A DNA stretch of 64,000 nucleotides from Piscinibacter gummiphilus (lineage in GTDB: Bacteria > Pseudomonadota > Gammaproteobacteria > Burkholderiales > Burkholderiaceae_C), in the NCBI RefSeq assembly GCF_002116905.1, contig NZ_CP015118.1, positions 6,014,001-6,078,000 on the forward strand, written 5' to 3'. Of the stretch, positions 34,746-42,778 are shown piece after piece (position 1 is the stretch's first letter; each line of letters begins with the position of its first letter). The position numbers were made by a program, and so were the translations under genes. A model generated the notes under the pieces. The model had not been told where the DNA came from and did no database searches. It saw nothing but the letters and a program-made list of their open reading frames with translations.

Positions 34746-36068
34746 TCAGCCGGCCGTGATCGGCCGCAGCGCGGGCATCCGGTAGGCCCCGGTCAGCAGC
34801 TCGGGCTGCGGCAGGTAGGCCCGCAGGATGACGCTGAAGCGCTTGGCCGCCGGCGCGGGCAGCCAGTTGGCCCGGCGCCCCTCGCCCGGGTCCTCGCGCG
34901 TCAGCCACACGTCGAGCGACCCGTCCGCGCCCCGCACGAGGCCGGGCGTGCGGTCACCGATCGCATACCGGTCGATCGGGTTCGGCGTGAAGAAGAACTG
35001 GCCCTCGGGCGTCGCCTCGTACATCGTGAGCGACCAGAACGAATCCACCGGCGGCAGCGAGCCCGCCGGGAAGTGGAGCCGGTGTCCCACCGCCCCGTCG
35101 AACAGCGGGCTGCCCTGCGGCGTCACCGCGCGGAGGTACATCGCCTCCTCCGGCGGCAGCGCGGCCAGCCCGCCCACGGCGACCTGGGCGCGGTACACGT
35201 AGTCCTGCCCGAACGCACCGAGCGTCGCCTTCGGGTACGACCAGCCGTCTGCCACGCGGCCGGCCCGCGCGGAACGCAGCCCCCCCTTCGCGTCGGCCAC
35301 GCCCGCCTCGATCTGCGCCGCCTCGTCGGCCGTGAAGCGGGACGGATCGAACGGACCCGGCGGCAGCAGCCCGAGCGGGGCGAAGGCACGGAGCCAGGCG
35401 AGGTCCGTCGCTGGCGGTGGGTTCTCGCGCATCAGCGCGTGGACCGCCGCGAAGTACTCGGCCCAGGGCGCGTTGCGCCCCGCGGAGGCCGCCGGCACCG
35501 GACAGGCCGGTCCCCGGAGGTGGAGCGCGTCCTGCACCGCATTGGCGGCGGCCAGGTCGGGCGCGCCGTCGACCAGCGTGCGGGCCAGCAGCCACACCCA
35601 GCGGGTGGGCGAACGCACCACGGACGGTCCCGCCGCAGCCCGGTCGCCCGGCCCGACGAGCGTGAACACGCCTCCGTCCGGCCCGGTGGTGCGGGTGCCG
35701 AGAACGGCGAAATTGTTCGAGTACATGTCCATCAGCGCCACCGACAGGTAGCGCGTGCCGCTGGCCGGGAGTGTCACGGTCACGGGCCCCTCGGCGAGGT
35801 CGACCCAGGCGCGGGCGTAGAGGGTGTCGTTGTTGGGGGTGGTGACGAACTGCGCCGCGAGCGTGGTCAGCTCGCGGCCGCGCCGCAGCGTGTTCGGCGC
35901 CGTCGCCTTGAGGGTCTCGGCGCGCGCGCCGGCCATCTCGATCAGCGGCAGGCCGTAGAGCCAGGCGTCGCGGGCCGCCGCGCGCAGCGTGGGGGCCGCG
36001 GCGAAGGCCGGCAAGGCGCCGAGGGCGCTGGAGGACGAGGCGGCGAGGAGGAACTGGCGACGCTGCAT
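34746..36068 (-). CDS. DUF1254/DUF1214 exported protein, Tat-type signal
   Basis: A 440-residue exported protein. The N-terminus MQRRQFLLAASSSSALGALPAFAAAP has a twin-arginine motif (RRQFLL) and a signal cleavage at AFA. The N-terminal half (DAWLYGLPLIEMAGAR, TPNNDTLYARAWVDL, MDMYSNNFAVLG) is DUF1254 and the C-terminal half (SFWSLTMYEATPEGQFF, NPIDRYAIGDRTPGL) is DUF1214. Members are common and abundant in proteobacteria, but their job is unknown. It is divergent from the chemoreceptor gene. Confidence 0.85.
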   Translation of the reverse strand: MQRRQFLLAASSSSALGALPAFAAAPTLRAAARDAWLYGLPLIEMAGARAETLKATAPNTLRRGRELTTLAAQFVTTPNNDTLYARAWVDLAEGPVTVTLPASGTRYLSVALMDMYSNNFAVLGTRTTGPDGGVFTLVGPGDRAAAGPSVVRSPTRWVWLLARTLVDGAPDLAAANAVQDALHLRGPACPVPAASAGRNAPWAEYFAAVHALMRENPPPATDLAWLRAFAPLGLLPPGPFDPSRFTADEAAQIEAGVADAKGGLRSARAGRVADGWSYPKATLGAFGQDYVYRAQVAVGGLAALPPEEAMYLRAVTPQGSPLFDGAVGHRLHFPAGSLPPVDSFWSLTMYEATPEGQFFFTPNPIDRYAIGDRTPGLVRGADGSLDVWLTREDPGEGRRANWLPAPAAKRFSVILRAYLPQPELLTGAYRMPALRPITAG

Positions 36069-36267
36069 GGCGGTGAGGGTGGTGGCGATGAGGCCGCAGC
36101 TTAGGGACGGCGAGACACCGAATCTGTCAAACATCCGACACATCGGAGGCCGAGGGGCATGTCGGCGATAGGTACAAACCCTCAACTCCTGTCGCCGCCC
36201 GCCGAAAACACGCTCGAATCCCCTCGCCGCGGGAGCGAGGGCAACCCTTCGTTCCGGAGAATCCCGC

Positions 36268-37827
36268 ATGCAGTCCCTCTTCGACCGGCTCCGCCTCGGT
36301 CCCCGCCTCGCCCTTGCGTTCGCGCTCGTGCTCCTCGTGATGTCCGCCGCCGCCGGCATCGGCATCTGGCGCCTCGACACCCTCCACCTGATCGCCAGCG
36401 ACCTGGGCGGCCCCTCGGCCGAACGTGCGCTGCTCGCCCAGGAGTTGCAGTCGATCGTCGTGCTCAGCTCGGTGCGCGCCGAGACGCTGCTCGAGATCGA
36501 CGACGCCGACTACACGAAACGCATCAACGCCGACCGCAAGCTCACGTCGGCCCGCTCCGAGGTCGTGCGCAAGTCGCTGGAGGAACTGGCCGACACCGAC
36601 GAGACGAAACGCCTTTTCGCCGCCATCGACACGGCGGGCGACACCTTCCGCGACGTGCGCAACGCGCTGGTCAAGAAGAAGGGCGCCGGCGAAGCGGTCA
36701 CCGACGACGACATCCAGTCGCGGCTGCGCCCCGCCGCGGCGAACTACGCCGCCGCGGTGGAGGCGATGGCGCAGTACCAGCGCCAGCGCGTCGAGCAGGA
36801 GCGCGCGTTCGCCGACACCAACCACCGCACCGGCATCGCGATGCTGGCCTCGGGCATCGCGATCGGCGTGCTGCTGGCCGCCGCGTGCGCCTGGGCGCTG
36901 GCGCGTTCGATCGTGCGGCCGCTCGCCGAGGCCTCGCGCCGCGCCGGGCAGGTCGCGAGCGGCGACCTCACCGCCGCCCCCGTGCCCGACGAACGCCACA
37001 ACGAGATGCAGACCCTGGTGGCCGACCTGAGCACGATGCAGGGCCGGCTCGCCGACCTCGTCGCCAACGTGCAGGGTGCGAGCGAGTCCATCACCACCGC
37101 CAGCGCCGAGATCGCCGCGGGCAACCTCGACCTGTCGTCCCGCACGGAGCAGGCCGCGTCGAGCCTGCAGCAGACCGCGTCCAGCATGGAGCAGCTCACC
37201 GCCACCGTGCGCCAGAGCGCCGATGCCGCGGTCCAGGCGAGCGAACTCGCGACCTCGGCCTACGGCGTCGCCGAACGCGGCGGCGAGGTGGTGTCGGCGG
37301 TGGTGACCACGATGAACGGCATCGCGGCAGCGTCCGCGCGCATCGCCGACATCATCGGCACCATCGACGGCATCGCGTTCCAGACCAACATCCTCGCGCT
37401 CAACGCCGCGGTGGAAGCCGCGCGGGCCGGCGAACAGGGCCGCGGCTTCGCGGTCGTGGCCTCCGAGGTGCGCAGCCTCGCGCAGCGGTCGGCCCAGGCC
37501 GCGCGCGAGATCAAGTCGCTGATCCACACGAGCGTGGACGAGGTCGAGTCCGGCACCCGCCTCGTGCAGGAGGCCGGCACCACGATGGCCGAGGTGGTCT
37601 CGTCGGTGCGGCGTGTCACGGAGATCGTGCGCGAGATCAGCACCGCCGCCGCGGAGCAGCGCGACGGCATCGGCCAGGTGAACCAGGCCGTGGCCCAGCT
37701 CGACCAGGTGACGCAGCAGAACGCCGCGCTCGTCGAGGAATCATCGGCCGCCACCGAAAGCCTCAAGGACCAGGTGCTGCACCTGTCCGGGCTGGTGGGG
37801 ACGTTCAAGCTCGCGCGGTCGCGCTGA
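36268..37827 (+). CDS. Methyl-accepting chemotaxis protein
   Basis: Chemoreceptor of 519 residues: TM1 (about 14-36), a helical-bundle periplasmic sensor (about 37-188), TM2 (about 189-212), HAMP, and the cytoplasmic signalling hairpin whose tip IDGIAFQTNILALNAAVEAA contacts CheA/CheW. There is no C-terminal NWETF-type tail for tethering CheR, and no che genes are nearby, so it relies on a chemotaxis array encoded elsewhere. A hairpin CCCTCGC/GAGGG-type (36221-36241) lies 27 bases before the ATG. Ligand unknown. Confidence 0.93.
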   Translation: MQSLFDRLRLGPRLALAFALVLLVMSAAAGIGIWRLDTLHLIASDLGGPSAERALLAQELQSIVVLSSVRAETLLEIDDADYTKRINADRKLTSARSEVVRKSLEELADTDETKRLFAAIDTAGDTFRDVRNALVKKKGAGEAVTDDDIQSRLRPAAANYAAAVEAMAQYQRQRVEQERAFADTNHRTGIAMLASGIAIGVLLAAACAWALARSIVRPLAEASRRAGQVASGDLTAAPVPDERHNEMQTLVADLSTMQGRLADLVANVQGASESITTASAEIAAGNLDLSSRTEQAASSLQQTASSMEQLTATVRQSADAAVQASELATSAYGVAERGGEVVSAVVTTMNGIAAASARIADIIGTIDGIAFQTNILALNAAVEAARAGEQGRGFAVVASEVRSLAQRSAQAAREIKSLIHTSVDEVESGTRLVQEAGTTMAEVVSSVRRVTEIVREISTAAAEQRDGIGQVNQAVAQLDQVTQQNAALVEESSAATESLKDQVLHLSGLVGTFKLARSR

Positions 37828-37835
37828 GCACCGTC

Positions 37836-38534
37836 TCAGACCACCCGCACCCCGAGTTCCTCGACCAGCGCCGCGGCCTGGCCGTGGGACAGGACGGCGC
37901 CCTTGAAGGCGGCGCCGAGGCTCGCGAGCTTCAGCCCGCCGAGGTCGACCCCGCGCAGGTCGGCGCCCTCGAAGCGCGCATTGCGCAGGTGGGCGTTGCG
38001 CAGGCTGCCGCCTTCGAACACGGCCTCGCGGAAGTCGCAGCCCGCGAGGTCCGCGTCCGACAGATCGAGCTGCGAAAGCGTCTGCTTGCGGAACGACATG
38101 CCGCGCAGGTCCACGCCCACCAGCAGCGACTCGTGGAATCCGAGGCCCAGCGTGCGTGCCTCGTGGAACCCGGCGCCCGTGAGTTTCACCTCGGTGAACA
38201 CGGCGGACGACAGCGTGGCCCGCGCCCACACGGTGTTGTTCAGGTCGCAGCGGGCCCACCGTGCGTCGGTCAGGTCGGCGAGGTGGAAGTCCGCCTGGCG
38301 GCCCTTGCAACCCATCCAGCGGGTGTCGCGGAGGTCGGTGCGTTCGAACGAGGTTTCGATGAACGCGCAGTCGAAGAACTGCGCGCCGCGCAGCACGAGC
38401 CGCGAGAGGTCCTCGCCGTCGAAGGTGCAGTCCTCGAACTGCAGCGCGAGCGCCTCCTCGGCCAGCAGCGCGGCCACGTCGGCACGGGACAGCGTGCGGC
38501 CGACGACGGACAGGGGGGTGGCGGCTTCGGTCAT
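37836..38534 (-). CDS. Pentapeptide repeat protein
   Basis: A 232-residue protein with degenerate A(D/N)Lxx pentapeptides forming a right-handed beta-helix from about residue 45 to 215, for example LTDARWARCDLNN and ADLAGCDFREAVF. An Ala/Leu-rich N-terminal helix precedes it and a short helical tail follows. Some relatives (Qnr, MfpA) protect gyrase, but this one is not recognisably of that group. It converges on the chemoreceptor gene with an 8-base gap. An 8-base G run lies about 22 bases upstream of its start. Confidence 0.82.
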   Translation of the reverse strand: MTEAATPLSVVGRTLSRADVAALLAEEALALQFEDCTFDGEDLSRLVLRGAQFFDCAFIETSFERTDLRDTRWMGCKGRQADFHLADLTDARWARCDLNNTVWARATLSSAVFTEVKLTGAGFHEARTLGLGFHESLLVGVDLRGMSFRKQTLSQLDLSDADLAGCDFREAVFEGGSLRNAHLRNARFEGADLRGVDLGGLKLASLGAAFKGAVLSHGQAAALVEELGVRVV

Positions 38535-38669
38535 GGTCGGATCGGCACGGTCATCGGGGGGGGCGAAGGACTCTAGCCGGTAAATCCGACGGCAAGCCCA
38601 AGCCCTTGCGCGAGCCGAAGGTCAATGCGCCGGCCGTTTGACGAAACGGCGCGGCTGTGAACACATCCG

Positions 38670-39776
38670 CTACACGAGGTGCGGCTTCGCGTCCGGCACG
38701 TCGTCGTCCGAGCGGTTCACGAACAGCGACCGCGTGGGCACCGCGAACGTCACGCCCAGGCCCGCCAGCTCGCGCATCAGCGCGAGGTTGATGCGCTGCT
38801 GCTCGTCCATGTAGACGTTGAAGTCGGGGGCCAGCACGATATAGACCACCTCGTACTCGAGCGCGTTCTCGCCGAAGCCCTTCAGGTGCGCGCGGTCGAA
38901 CCGGAGCTTGTCGCTCTGCTCGACGATGCGCCGCACCACCGCCGTCACCTGCTCGGCCTGCTCCGGCGTGGTGGCGTAGGTCACGCGGAACCCGAACACG
39001 ATGCGCCGCTCGCGCAGGCGCTTGTAGTTGCTCACCGTCTGCTTGAGCAGCTCGGTGTTCGACATCACGATCTGCTCGCCGCCCAGGCTGCGGATGCGCG
39101 TGGTCTTCACGCCCACCAGCTCCACGGTGCCCGCCACGGCGCCGAACACGATGAAGTCCCCCACCTCGAAGGGTTTGTCGACCGCGATCGCCACCGAGGC
39201 GAACAGGTCCCCGAGCACGTTCTGCACCGCGAGCGCCACCGCGATGCCGCCCACGCCGAGGCTCGCGATGAAGGCCGTGATGTTGACGCCGAGGTTCGAC
39301 AGCATCGCGAGCAGCACGATGGTCCACAGCAGCGTGCGCACGCCCCACGAGATCAGCGTGGCCGCCGCGCTGGTCGCCTGCACGCCGGCCCCCGCCTGGC
39401 GCGCGGCGTGCCGTCGCAGCACCATCGTGACGGCGCGGTTGGCCCACAGCGCGACCTGCAGGGCCAGTGCCACGAACCACAGCTGGCTCACGCGCGAGGC
39501 CCAGCGGTCGGGCAGGTCCAGCATGCCCACGCCCACCAGCAGCGCCACCAGGGCGATCAGCCAGCCGTTCGTGCCGCCGAGGATCTCGACGATCACGTCG
39601 TCCGCACGGTTCGTCGTGCGGTCGGAGATGCGCTTCAACCGGCTCAGCACCAGCCTCAGCGCCATCGACAGCGCGACGTAGACCACGAGGGACACGGCCA
39701 GCGCCAGCAGCAGGTTGATCATCGAGACACCGAACACTTCGGTGTCGGTCAGCCAGTCGGGGAGGTTCGGGTTCAT
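38670..39776 (-). CDS. MscS-type mechanosensitive channel
   Basis: Small-conductance mechanosensitive channel relative of 368 residues. Several N-terminal membrane helices lead into the pore helix and beta-domain: ITAFIASLGVGGIAVALAVQ and NVLGDLFASVAIAVDKPFEVGDFI are the hallmarks. The C-terminal alpha/beta domain is complete. It releases solutes on osmotic downshift. The preceding gap 38535-38669 shows nothing but a G-tract near the pentapeptide gene. Confidence 0.9.
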   Translation of the reverse strand: MNPNLPDWLTDTEVFGVSMINLLLALAVSLVVYVALSMALRLVLSRLKRISDRTTNRADDVIVEILGGTNGWLIALVALLVGVGMLDLPDRWASRVSQLWFVALALQVALWANRAVTMVLRRHAARQAGAGVQATSAAATLISWGVRTLLWTIVLLAMLSNLGVNITAFIASLGVGGIAVALAVQNVLGDLFASVAIAVDKPFEVGDFIVFGAVAGTVELVGVKTTRIRSLGGEQIVMSNTELLKQTVSNYKRLRERRIVFGFRVTYATTPEQAEQVTAVVRRIVEQSDKLRFDRAHLKGFGENALEYEVVYIVLAPDFNVYMDEQQRINLALMRELAGLGVTFAVPTRSLFVNRSDDDVPDAKPHLV

Positions 39777-39839
39777 GGGTCACCAGGTCGAAGACATCGA
39801 CCCGGTGGAGTGCAAACGGTGTTCCTGCCCCCTGGCGGG

Positions 39840-40901
39840 TCACCCCGCGACCGGCTCCGGGCGCTCCTTCGGCCACCGCCGCTGGCGCCACCGCCGCAGC
39901 GGGTCGTCCATCAGGTGCAGGCACAGGGCCGCCATCACGCCCGAGAACAGCAGCGTGCCGGCCGCGGTGATCCACAGCGGATGGTGGTCCCGCAGCAGCA
40001 CCACGATCGGGAAATGCCAGAGGTAAATGCCGTACGACAACCGCCCCACGTACACGAGCGGTGGCCAAGCCAGCACGCCGCCCGCGCCGGGCCGCGCGGC
40101 GCGGCACACGAGCAGGAAGGCCGACAGTTCGGCCAGCGTGATGACGAGGGTGGTCGCCTCCACCGTGCGATGGAATGGCAGGGACGGCAGCGTGGGCACG
40201 GCGATGACGATCGCGAGCGCCACGGCGGCGATGGACGCGGCGATGCCGGAGACCTTCGGCCTCGCCACCGCGGCGATGGCGCCCAGCATCAGCCCGCTCA
40301 GGCGCGCGTCGAACGTGAAATACGCCTGCAGCCATCCCCACTGGACGGCCGTGAAGCACCGCCAGGCGGTCGCTGCGACGAAGGCCGCGACCAGCCACGC
40401 GACGGGTCGGCGCGCGCGCAGCACGAATGGCAACACCAGCGGCCATAGCAGGTAGAACTTCTCCTCCACGGCGATCGACCAGCTGTGACCCACGACGAGC
40501 GGCTGCCCGAAATGCCCCAGCGAATAGTCGGTGAGGAAGAAGGCCGCGAGGCCGGCGTACAGCCACTGGCGGTCGGCCGGCCACAGCAGCGGCGCCAGCG
40601 CGAGGTAGGCCACCACCAGGAGCAGCAGCGTCGGGTACAGCCGCACGGCACGGCGCGCGTAGAAGCGGCCCACCCGGATGCTGCCGCCCGCCACCTCGCC
40701 CGCGAGCATCGTGGTGATGACGTAGCCCGAGATGACGAAGAACACGTCCACGCCCACGAAGCCGCCGCCCGCCCAGGGTGCCCAGGAATGGAAGAAGACC
40801 ACCACGAGGCACGACAGGGCCCGCAGGCCATCGAGGCCCGGGCGGTAAGGGATGTCGGTCGGGCGCGGCGGGAAGAGGGACGTTGCCGGGTGCAGGCTCA
40901 T
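39840..40901 (-). CDS. Membrane acyltransferase (acyltransferase 3 / OafA family)
   Basis: Integral membrane O-acyltransferase of 353 residues with about ten helices. The N-terminal signature YRPGLDGLRALSCLVVVFFH, then GGFVGVDVFFVISGYVITTM, and the internal HSWSIAVEEKFYLLWPL are classic. It would acetylate or otherwise acylate a surface polysaccharide or lipid. The ATG overlaps the hydrolase gene stop (ATGA), so both are translated together. Confidence 0.92.
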   Translation of the reverse strand: MSLHPATSLFPPRPTDIPYRPGLDGLRALSCLVVVFFHSWAPWAGGGFVGVDVFFVISGYVITTMLAGEVAGGSIRVGRFYARRAVRLYPTLLLLVVAYLALAPLLWPADRQWLYAGLAAFFLTDYSLGHFGQPLVVGHSWSIAVEEKFYLLWPLVLPFVLRARRPVAWLVAAFVAATAWRCFTAVQWGWLQAYFTFDARLSGLMLGAIAAVARPKVSGIAASIAAVALAIVIAVPTLPSLPFHRTVEATTLVITLAELSAFLLVCRAARPGAGGVLAWPPLVYVGRLSYGIYLWHFPIVVLLRDHHPLWITAAGTLLFSGVMAALCLHLMDDPLRRWRQRRWPKERPEPVAG

Positions 40902-42778
40902 GGCGTTGCAGCGAGCGGGTCCGGCCGGCAGGGCTGCATCAGCACGCGGCCGCACGCAGCGGGCGCGGCCGGTCCGCGCACGTCCCGCAGCACGCCGAAG
41001 CGCAGCACCGAGTCGTACGTCGCGGTGTGCAGCACGTGGACCCGCTGCTGCAACGAGAACGTGTCGAACACCAGGCCGCCCGTCTGCGCCGGGGTGTCGA
41101 TCCAGACGCGCAGGCGCGAGCCCTTGCGGAAGTAGTGCCCCATCTTGTTCACCTCCACCCGCGCGAGCACCGGCCGCCCCGGCAGCACCGGCTGCAGCCG
41201 GTCGGGGTCCTCGAGGTGGACCGGCCGCAGCGGCGTCGACCGCGCCGTGTCGAGCGTGCGGTTCGACAGGCGCAGCCAGCCGCGCTGCACGTACATCTCC
41301 TGCCCGTCGGGACGCACCTCCGTGACCGTGACCTGCAGGTCCGCGTCGCCCGCCGTGGCGGCGACCCACAGGTCCGCGCTCGCCGGCCCGTAGACCATCA
41401 TGTCCTCGACCAGCGGCGCCGATGTGTAGGCGAGCTGGGTCTGGCGCCAGTCCGCCGGCAGCGGACCCCAGAAAGCGTTGCCGCCCAGGTCGTTGACCGC
41501 GACGCCGGTGCCGGGCGCAACGAACCCGTCCGCCGCGCCCGGCGCGAGGGTCTCGCCCAGCCGCCCGCCGGCCCCGAGGTGGAACGTCCTGACCGACACG
41601 TCCCCGGCCGTGATCGAACCGCGCTTCACCTCCCACGCGGGCGTCGCGGCGGCACGCCGTGCCGCCCCCCCGTCGACCGGATCCGCCAGTTCCATCCAGA
41701 CCGTCGTGCGCGGGGTGTCGCGCTCGAAGCCGTTGGGCTGGTCGCGCACGAAGCGGTCGAGGAAACGGACGACCGTGTCCTGGAACGCGGCCACGGTGTA
41801 GAGGTCGTGCGAGCCGTTCGTCTGCACGAGCCACACCTTCGCCGGGTCCAGCAGGGACTGGTAGTGGCCGCCGCGCGCGGTCACCGCCTGGTCCTGGAAC
41901 GCTTCCATCGACAGCACCGGCACGTCGATGCGGTGGAGGTCGCGGCCGAAGTCGTGGCTGCCCATCGTCGCGTCCCGCAGCGGATGCGACGTCACGAGGT
42001 GCATGATGGACTGCGAGCGCTCCTCCGCGTCGAGGTTGCGCTCGACCTGCCGCAGGCAGGCCTCGTCGCCCTCCTCCTTCGCGGTGGCGGCCACCAGGTC
42101 CTGCCAGTACGTGCGGAAGATCAGCCGGAACGGCGTGATGAACCCGGGCTGCGGCACGCCGCCGGGCGCGAGGGCCTCGCGGTAGTCGGTCAGCACCATG
42201 CCGGGCGCGATGGCGCGCAGGTGGGGCGGGCGGTTCAGCGCCGTCGCCAGTTGCGAGGCGCCGCCGTACGACGACCCGGCCATGCCCACGCGGCCGTCCG
42301 ACCACGCCTGCGCCGCGGCGAACTCGACGGCGTCCGCGCCGTGGCGGCCCAGCTGCGGGCGGATGTATTCCAGCGAACCTTCGGAACACCCGGTCCCTGC
42401 CGTGTTCACGCCCATCACCGCAAAGCCGGCCTCGAGCAGCCGGCGGTCGAGCTCGAGGTTCTGCGCGGTCTGCCGCTGGCGGTAGGCGAGGCCGCCGATC
42501 GATCCGGCGTCGTAGCCGTGCAGGTTGAGGATCACCGGGACGCGGCCGGTGGCCCGGGGCAGCAGCACGGCGTAGCGCAGCCGCGTGCCGTCGGTGGTGG
42601 TCAGGTAGCCGGTGACACGCTTCGCCCAGAACGGGGCCACGGCGGGGGAGGCGGGGAAGCGGAACGGCTGGACGACGGGGAGTCCCGTGTCGGGGTCCGT
42701 GGCCGGGGTCTGGCCGAATGCGGCGGTGGCGGTGACGACACCGGCAAGGAGGAGGGTGAGGGTGAGGGTCTTGTTCAT
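40898..42778 (-). CDS. CocE/NonD family exported hydrolase
   Basis: Alpha/beta hydrolase of 626 residues with signal peptide (about 1-22), related to cocaine esterase and X-Pro dipeptidyl-peptidases. The nucleophile is Ser170 in AGSSYGGA; the acid and His lie later, with SNGSHDLY the likely His loop. A C-terminal jelly-roll domain (from about 400) with the PADLWVAATAGDADLQV stretch is typical of the family. It overlaps both neighbours by 4 bases (ATGA): upstream a large regulator, downstream an acyltransferase. Substrate unknown. Confidence 0.88.
   Translation of the reverse strand: MNKTLTLTLLLAGVVTATAAFGQTPATDPDTGLPVVQPFRFPASPAVAPFWAKRVTGYLTTTDGTRLRYAVLLPRATGRVPVILNLHGYDAGSIGGLAYRQRQTAQNLELDRRLLEAGFAVMGVNTAGTGCSEGSLEYIRPQLGRHGADAVEFAAAQAWSDGRVGMAGSSYGGASQLATALNRPPHLRAIAPGMVLTDYREALAPGGVPQPGFITPFRLIFRTYWQDLVAATAKEEGDEACLRQVERNLDAEERSQSIMHLVTSHPLRDATMGSHDFGRDLHRIDVPVLSMEAFQDQAVTARGGHYQSLLDPAKVWLVQTNGSHDLYTVAAFQDTVVRFLDRFVRDQPNGFERDTPRTTVWMELADPVDGGAARRAAATPAWEVKRGSITAGDVSVRTFHLGAGGRLGETLAPGAADGFVAPGTGVAVNDLGGNAFWGPLPADWRQTQLAYTSAPLVEDMMVYGPASADLWVAATAGDADLQVTVTEVRPDGQEMYVQRGWLRLSNRTLDTARSTPLRPVHLEDPDRLQPVLPGRPVLARVEVNKMGHYFRKGSRLRVWIDTPAQTGGLVFDTFSLQQRVHVLHTATYDSVLRFGVLRDVRGPAAPAACGRVLMQPCRPDPLAATP

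Noticed and set aside
36069..36267. Flagellar sigma-28 promoter before the chemoreceptor gene
   Set aside because: TCAA and GGCGATA-like pieces are present but not at the required 14-16 base spacing.
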